This document shows, piece after piece, positions 60,465 through 64,000 of a stretch of 64,000 nt of DNA. This DNA is from Veillonella dispar (lineage in GTDB: Bacteria; Bacillota; Negativicutes; Veillonellales; Veillonellaceae): contig NZ_LR134375.1 of assembly GCF_900637515.1 (NCBI RefSeq), positions 1,803,001 through 1,867,000 on the forward strand, read 5' to 3'. A model generated the notes under the pieces. That model saw only the letters and a program-made list of their open reading frames with translations. It was not told where the DNA came from and made no database searches. Each line of letters opens with the position of its first letter. The first letter of the stretch is position 1. Made by a program: the position numbers and the translations under genes.

Positions 60465-63052
60465 TAGTATCTCCTTTCTACGAGCTCAGGGTCTCGTGGC
60501 ATGTAGTTCAGTAGCGAGCTTGGTTGAACAGCTCGGCCACGTATATTCGTTTGTTCAAAGGTAATAGTCAGCTCTTGTTTAGGTCGTGTAATAGCCACAT
60601 AGAACAAGCGCTTTTCTTCGTCTTCACGACCTTCTGCAATAGCAAAAGGACTTGGGAAGGTTCCTTCATTGAGGCCGGCCAAGAACACGTGGTCAAACTC
60701 GCTCCCCTTCGCTTGGTGAATGGTAATGATTGGAATGCGATCTTCATTGCGTACCTGTTGGGCAGGCTCACCTGCTGTAAGGGCTGCCATCTGCAAAATT
60801 TGATTTAATCGAGCCAAACCTGCTGGACCTTCATAGGCAGCATCAAGTTTTTCCATGATGCGATATAGATCCCGTATATGCTCTACCTTCGCTACTTCCC
60901 CATGAGATTTATAGTACTCTAGAACCCCCATTTGGTTCATAATGTACGCTAATAACTGTGTAGGTAGCTCTGTATAGGCCTTTCTACGCAATGTCGCCAT
61001 TTGGGACGCAATATTGGTGAAAGCCGCTTTATACTTATTAATCGCCACCATACGACCTGTTGTAGTGGGCACGATATTTTCTTTTACTGCATAGATTAAA
61101 AGCTGTGAAGTGGCCAAGATATCGTCCATCGCATTGTGCGTAGGCTCATGATTGATAGGAAACTCTGATGCTAGGAAGCCCAGTTTATGATTTGGCAAAT
61201 TAGGATAGAAACGACGGTAAATATCGAGTGTATCGTAGATAGCCTTAAATTCTGGATTACCTAAATTATGGCGTGCCAATTCATTAGTAAAGATGGTCAC
61301 GTCATAATTTACATTGTGGCCTACGATAATAGCATTCTTGGAGAATTCCTTAAAGGCTTGTAGCACTATAGCTGGCTCTTCGCCGTGTTCTTTTAAATAC
61401 GCATCCGAAAAGCCGTGTACCTCTTCGGATTGTCCCACAGGTACGCCGGGGTTGATAAAGCGTTCAAAGGTTTCTAGGACCTGCCCATTTTCATCGATGC
61501 GGATGGCTGCAATTTGAATGATGCGATCCTGGGACGTATCGGTACCAGTACTTTCTACGTCATACACCACGACCTCATGATTTTCTAAGCCACTGACGAG
61601 CTTCGCATAAGGCTCTGCTTCAAAGATAGGCATATCCATAAAGTCCGTCAATTTTAAGCCCACTTGACGCGTCTCAGGACTTTCAATAGCTGCAATACGA
61701 GCGTCACCGATGCCGGCAACATAGCGTTTAATAATGCGCTTAGCGCTGACCGAGTCATTCGGGTTCATAAGCAGTTTAAAGTAAGCCATAACGTCTTTAA
61801 TTTCTTGACGTCTAAAGAATTTAAACTCGTCAATGATCATAAAGTGACGGCGTTCATCTTCAGCCTTTTCGTTGTTCAGGCGTTCAAAGGAGTCGCTCAG
61901 CCGTTGCGCCTTTTTATTATCCCGCACTAAAACGCCAATATTGGCATCCTTTGGCAAGGCGCAGATAGCTTCATAGATATATCGTCCCTCAAGATAGCTG
62001 TTTTTACAGCCTTTTATGAGAACAGGCTTGCCCTTTCTTTCACTATTGGCGCGAGGCAATTCAGTATAGATAGAACCTACCAGATCAGGGAACATATTCT
62101 GCAATGTTTTGAAGGCCATCGTAAAAAGCGTCCAGTTAGAGCGGTAGTTTTCGTAGAAAATGATTTTTAAAGGCTTAAAGTCCGCATCAAATTGCTTGAG
62201 TAAACGGAATGGATCAGACCCACGCCACTCGTATATGGTTTGGAAATAGTCCCCACATAATAGGACGTGATTACCTTCCCAAAGCATTTCAAGTACCTTG
62301 TACTCTAGTACACCGGTATCTTGCATTTCATCAACAGAGATATAACTATAACGACTGCTCCAACGTTCTCGAACTACAGGATCTTGGAATAGACGATGAA
62401 CACCGCAAATGAGATCTGTGAAATCTAGACCATGTACGGAGGCTAAGTTTTCATCATAGGCAGCAATCCATTCGTGACCATGGTTCAAGAAGTCATGGAG
62501 TTCACTATAAAGAACATTCCCAAAGCTAGAGAACTGTTGCTCAATAGCAGGACGCTGTTCCTTTTGCAAACGATCAATCGTTCGTTTATAATCGCCTACG
62601 AGATCATCAGAATAAAAGCCATATAAGGAACGATATTCTTTTACCATACCGATGATGTTGGCAAAGGACATTTCTCGCAACTTACCTGGACGATACGGTT
62701 CAGACAATTCCTTGCAATCCTCTTCATCAAAGATCGTTACATCCGTATACAAGGTTTCATTGCGCTTCCCCTCTTGTTGGAGTACGAAAAAGCAAAAGCT
62801 GTGGAATGTACTAATCTCCACAGCCTTTGCAGGACTGCCTACGAGCGATTGAATGCGGTCTTTCATCTCGTTTGCTGCCTTGTTCGTAAAGGTCATGCAC
62901 AAGATATTCTCCGCCTTCGCATAGCCGCCCTCGATGAGGTGAGCCACTCGATAAGCAAGTGTATTCGTTTTTCCCGTCCCAGCGGACGCTAACAAGAGGA
63001 TATTCTGTTCAACTTCATCAATAACGCGTTGTTGTTCACGATTGATAAGCAT
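60464..63052 (-). CDS. UvrD/PcrA-like helicase with inserted DnaQ exonuclease domain
   Basis: 862 residues. Superfamily 1 helicase motifs: Walker A SAGTGKTNT (residues 23-31), DEMQDT (241-246), ITIHQAKGSEFDHVFLAGL (776-794) and RLFYVAITRPKQEL (815-828). Residues about 492-660 are a DEDDh 3'-5' exonuclease domain: Asp498 and Glu500 in YDVESTG, Asp584 in GHNVNYD, His639 and Asp644 in HNAMDD. The exonuclease interrupts the helicase between motifs III-IV and V. Such a fusion could unwind and digest DNA together. Overlaps rluA by one base. Confidence 0.85.
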   Translation of the reverse strand: MLINREQQRVIDEVEQNILLLASAGTGKTNTLAYRVAHLIEGGYAKAENILCMTFTNKAANEMKDRIQSLVGSPAKAVEISTFHSFCFFVLQQEGKRNETLYTDVTIFDEEDCKELSEPYRPGKLREMSFANIIGMVKEYRSLYGFYSDDLVGDYKRTIDRLQKEQRPAIEQQFSSFGNVLYSELHDFLNHGHEWIAAYDENLASVHGLDFTDLICGVHRLFQDPVVRERWSSRYSYISVDEMQDTGVLEYKVLEMLWEGNHVLLCGDYFQTIYEWRGSDPFRLLKQFDADFKPLKIIFYENYRSNWTLFTMAFKTLQNMFPDLVGSIYTELPRANSERKGKPVLIKGCKNSYLEGRYIYEAICALPKDANIGVLVRDNKKAQRLSDSFERLNNEKAEDERRHFMIIDEFKFFRRQEIKDVMAYFKLLMNPNDSVSAKRIIKRYVAGIGDARIAAIESPETRQVGLKLTDFMDMPIFEAEPYAKLVSGLENHEVVVYDVESTGTDTSQDRIIQIAAIRIDENGQVLETFERFINPGVPVGQSEEVHGFSDAYLKEHGEEPAIVLQAFKEFSKNAIIVGHNVNYDVTIFTNELARHNLGNPEFKAIYDTLDIYRRFYPNLPNHKLGFLASEFPINHEPTHNAMDDILATSQLLIYAVKENIVPTTTGRMVAINKYKAAFTNIASQMATLRRKAYTELPTQLLAYIMNQMGVLEYYKSHGEVAKVEHIRDLYRIMEKLDAAYEGPAGLARLNQILQMAALTAGEPAQQVRNEDRIPIITIHQAKGSEFDHVFLAGLNEGTFPSPFAIAEGREDEEKRLFYVAITRPKQELTITFEQTNIRGRAVQPSSLLNYMPRDPELVERRY

Positions 63053-63061
63053 GAGGTCCTC

Positions 63062-63316
63062 CTATTTTAAAAAGCCGTACCATCCGGCAGCAATGAGCAT
63101 TGGAATAGGGCCTAGAATTGCTGTTAAAGCCCATACGCCCAAACCAATATCCATAGGAATATTGAGGATATGAACGCATACTAAATACGTCAAAATACCA
63201 GTTACTGCATTCATAGCCACTCGTTTAATGGTGAAAAATGCTACTTTGAAAGCAATGTAGGCTACAGCAACGGATACAACCGCCGATATAATCGGTGATG
63301 CTAATAAAGCTCCCAT
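63062..63316 (-). CDS. bofA: BofA-family (pro-sigma-K inhibitor-like) membrane protein
   Basis: 84 residues, two to three membrane helices, with the family C-terminus IPMDIGLGVWALTAILGPIPMLIAAGWYGFL. In B. subtilis BofA regulates pro-sigma-K processing in sporulation and is beside recR, as here. Veillonella is not known to sporulate, so the role here is unknown and the gene looks like a retained neighbour. Confidence 0.82.
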   Translation of the reverse strand: MGALLASPIISAVVSVAVAYIAFKVAFFTIKRVAMNAVTGILTYLVCVHILNIPMDIGLGVWALTAILGPIPMLIAAGWYGFLK

Positions 63317-63317
63317 A

Positions 63318-63914
63318 TTATCCTTTCATTTCTTGGCGGTTCACTACAGCACCGCCTAATGTTAATTCATCGGCATATTCGATATCGCCACCCACAGGCA
63401 CACCACGGGCAATACGCGTTACCTTAATGCCACTTGGACTTAATAAACGCGCCAAATAGAGAGCTGTCGCTTCCCCTTCTACGTCTGGGTCAGTAGCGAG
63501 GATAACCTCTTGTACGACACCATCACGAAGGCGAGCAATCAATTCTTTTACGCGAATATCGTCAGCACCGATGCCCTCCATAGGGGACAAAGCACCTTCT
63601 AATACGTGATATAAGCCCTTATAGTCACCACTACGCTCGATAGCAATAACATCGCGAGATGTTTCAACGACCATAATCGTCGTTTGATCCCGGTTTGGAT
63701 TGCTACAGAATTCACAAGGGTCTTGAGCTGATAAGTTAAAGCAAATAGAACAGTGACGCGTAGCCCCCTTCGCTTCTACGATGGTTTCCACGAGACGGTC
63801 TACCTCTTCCTTCGGCATTTCTACCAAATGATAGGCCAAGCGTCTAGCCGACTTGGAGCCTATACCCGGCAAGCGGCGCAACTGCTCTACGAGCCGTTCT
63901 AAAGCGTTTGTCAT
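63318..63914 (-). CDS. recR: Recombination mediator protein RecR
   Basis: 198 residues. Helix-hairpin-helix (RRLPGIGSKSARRLAYHL), four-cysteine zinc finger (CSICFNLSAQDPCEFC) and TOPRIM domain (ILATDPDVEGEATALYLA). Acts with RecF and RecO in gap repair. The ATG lies directly before the ybaB stop codon. Confidence 0.96.
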   Translation of the reverse strand: MTNALERLVEQLRRLPGIGSKSARRLAYHLVEMPKEEVDRLVETIVEAKGATRHCSICFNLSAQDPCEFCSNPNRDQTTIMVVETSRDVIAIERSGDYKGLYHVLEGALSPMEGIGADDIRVKELIARLRDGVVQEVILATDPDVEGEATALYLARLLSPSGIKVTRIARGVPVGGDIEYADELTLGGAVVNRQEMKG

Positions 63915-64000
63915 TTAGAATAAACCTGTTGGCAAATTAAGACCACCAGTTACTTTGCCCATTTCTTGAGCCAAAAGGTCATCTACTTTTTTGCTAGCTT
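63915..64000 (-). CDS. YbaB/EbfC nucleoid-associated protein (C-terminal end, partial)
   Basis: Only the C-terminus is in the window: KKVDDLLAQEMGKVTGGLN then LPTGLF and stop. The KVTGGL(N/M)(L/I)P ending is typical of YbaB/EbfC, which usually lies between dnaX and recR. The gene continues beyond the right edge. Confidence 0.82.
   Translation of the reverse strand, partial: ASKKVDDLLAQEMGKVTGGLNLPTGLF

Noticed and set aside
1-64000. tRNA or rRNA genes, prophage genes or conjugative modules
   Set aside because: No tRNA-like cloverleaf, rRNA segment, phage structural gene or transfer gene was recognised by eye; a covariance search was not possible.

Overview
The window looks like a chromosomal segment of a Veillonella-type Negativicute: a low-GC, anaerobic, Firmicute-lineage diderm. 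The call rests on a large 2-hydroxyacyl-CoA dehydratase activase, a cobamide-dependent propanediol microcompartment, two cobamide lower-ligand genes, rubredoxin and flavodoxin proteins, and Firmicute-style synteny (ybaB-recR-bofA). It is an inference from gene content and protein character, not from a database match.

Layout. (1) 1-2178: 5' part of a two-ATPase-domain acyl-CoA dehydratase activase, on the minus strand. (2) 2531-20846: a 22-gene minus-strand propanediol-utilisation (pdu) operon, ending at a terminator at 2531-2570. Its order is short pduB, C, D, E, G, H, O, F, U, V, cobT, pduA/J, long pduB, a 59-codon small gene, K, J, L, eutJ, M, N, P, Q. It faces a divergent pocR-type regulator across a region with a 22-bp-spaced direct repeat. 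(3) 21034-31730: mostly single genes: a MetQ lipoprotein, DUF389 protein plus second cobT, a secreted protein, a dicarboxylate/amino-acid symporter, an Fe-alcohol dehydrogenase, a DUF4153 membrane protein and a flavodoxin. (4) 31986-36552: class Ia ribonucleotide reductase (nrdA, nrdB) behind a leader terminator, then a rubredoxin/membrane fusion and a relic of a second nrdB 3' end. (5) 36742-38100: a DIP1984-type protein, a GNAT acetyltransferase, and a 25-residue membrane peptide with a convergent antisense RNA (likely type I toxin-antitoxin). (6) 38143-47504: aromatic amino-acid operon aroF-aroB-aroA-aroC-pheA-aroEK behind a Tyr/Phe/Trp leader-peptide attenuator; aroD lies nearby on the other strand, and a tandem RelB antitoxin with a nonsense-broken toxin lies between. 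(7) 47811-59221: MFS exporter, Rrf2 regulator, purine permease, secreted DUF4367-like paralogues, Nim-like flavoprotein, amino-acid permease, an IS3/IS150-like element that has split a terminator, a secreted protein and a CDF transporter. (8) 59460-64000: an RluA pseudouridine synthase carrying an array of eight DnaA-box-like 9-mers, a UvrD helicase with an inserted DnaQ exonuclease domain, bofA, recR and the end of ybaB.

How the genes work together. PduF imports 1,2-propanediol. PduCDE dehydrates it with adenosylcobamide, supplied by PduO and the CobT enzymes and kept active by PduGH. Propionaldehyde is oxidised to propionyl-CoA (PduP) and propionyl phosphate (PduL), or reduced to propanol (PduQ), inside a shell of PduA/J, B, K, U and N. 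Most cargo proteins here carry an N-terminal amphipathic targeting helix. The aro genes cover DAHP to phenylpyruvate.

The strongest candidates for something undescribed are the phased DnaA-box array inside rluA, the aro attenuator, the microcompartment small protein with two targeting-like helices, the UvrD-exonuclease fusion, and the IS inserted into a terminator loop.
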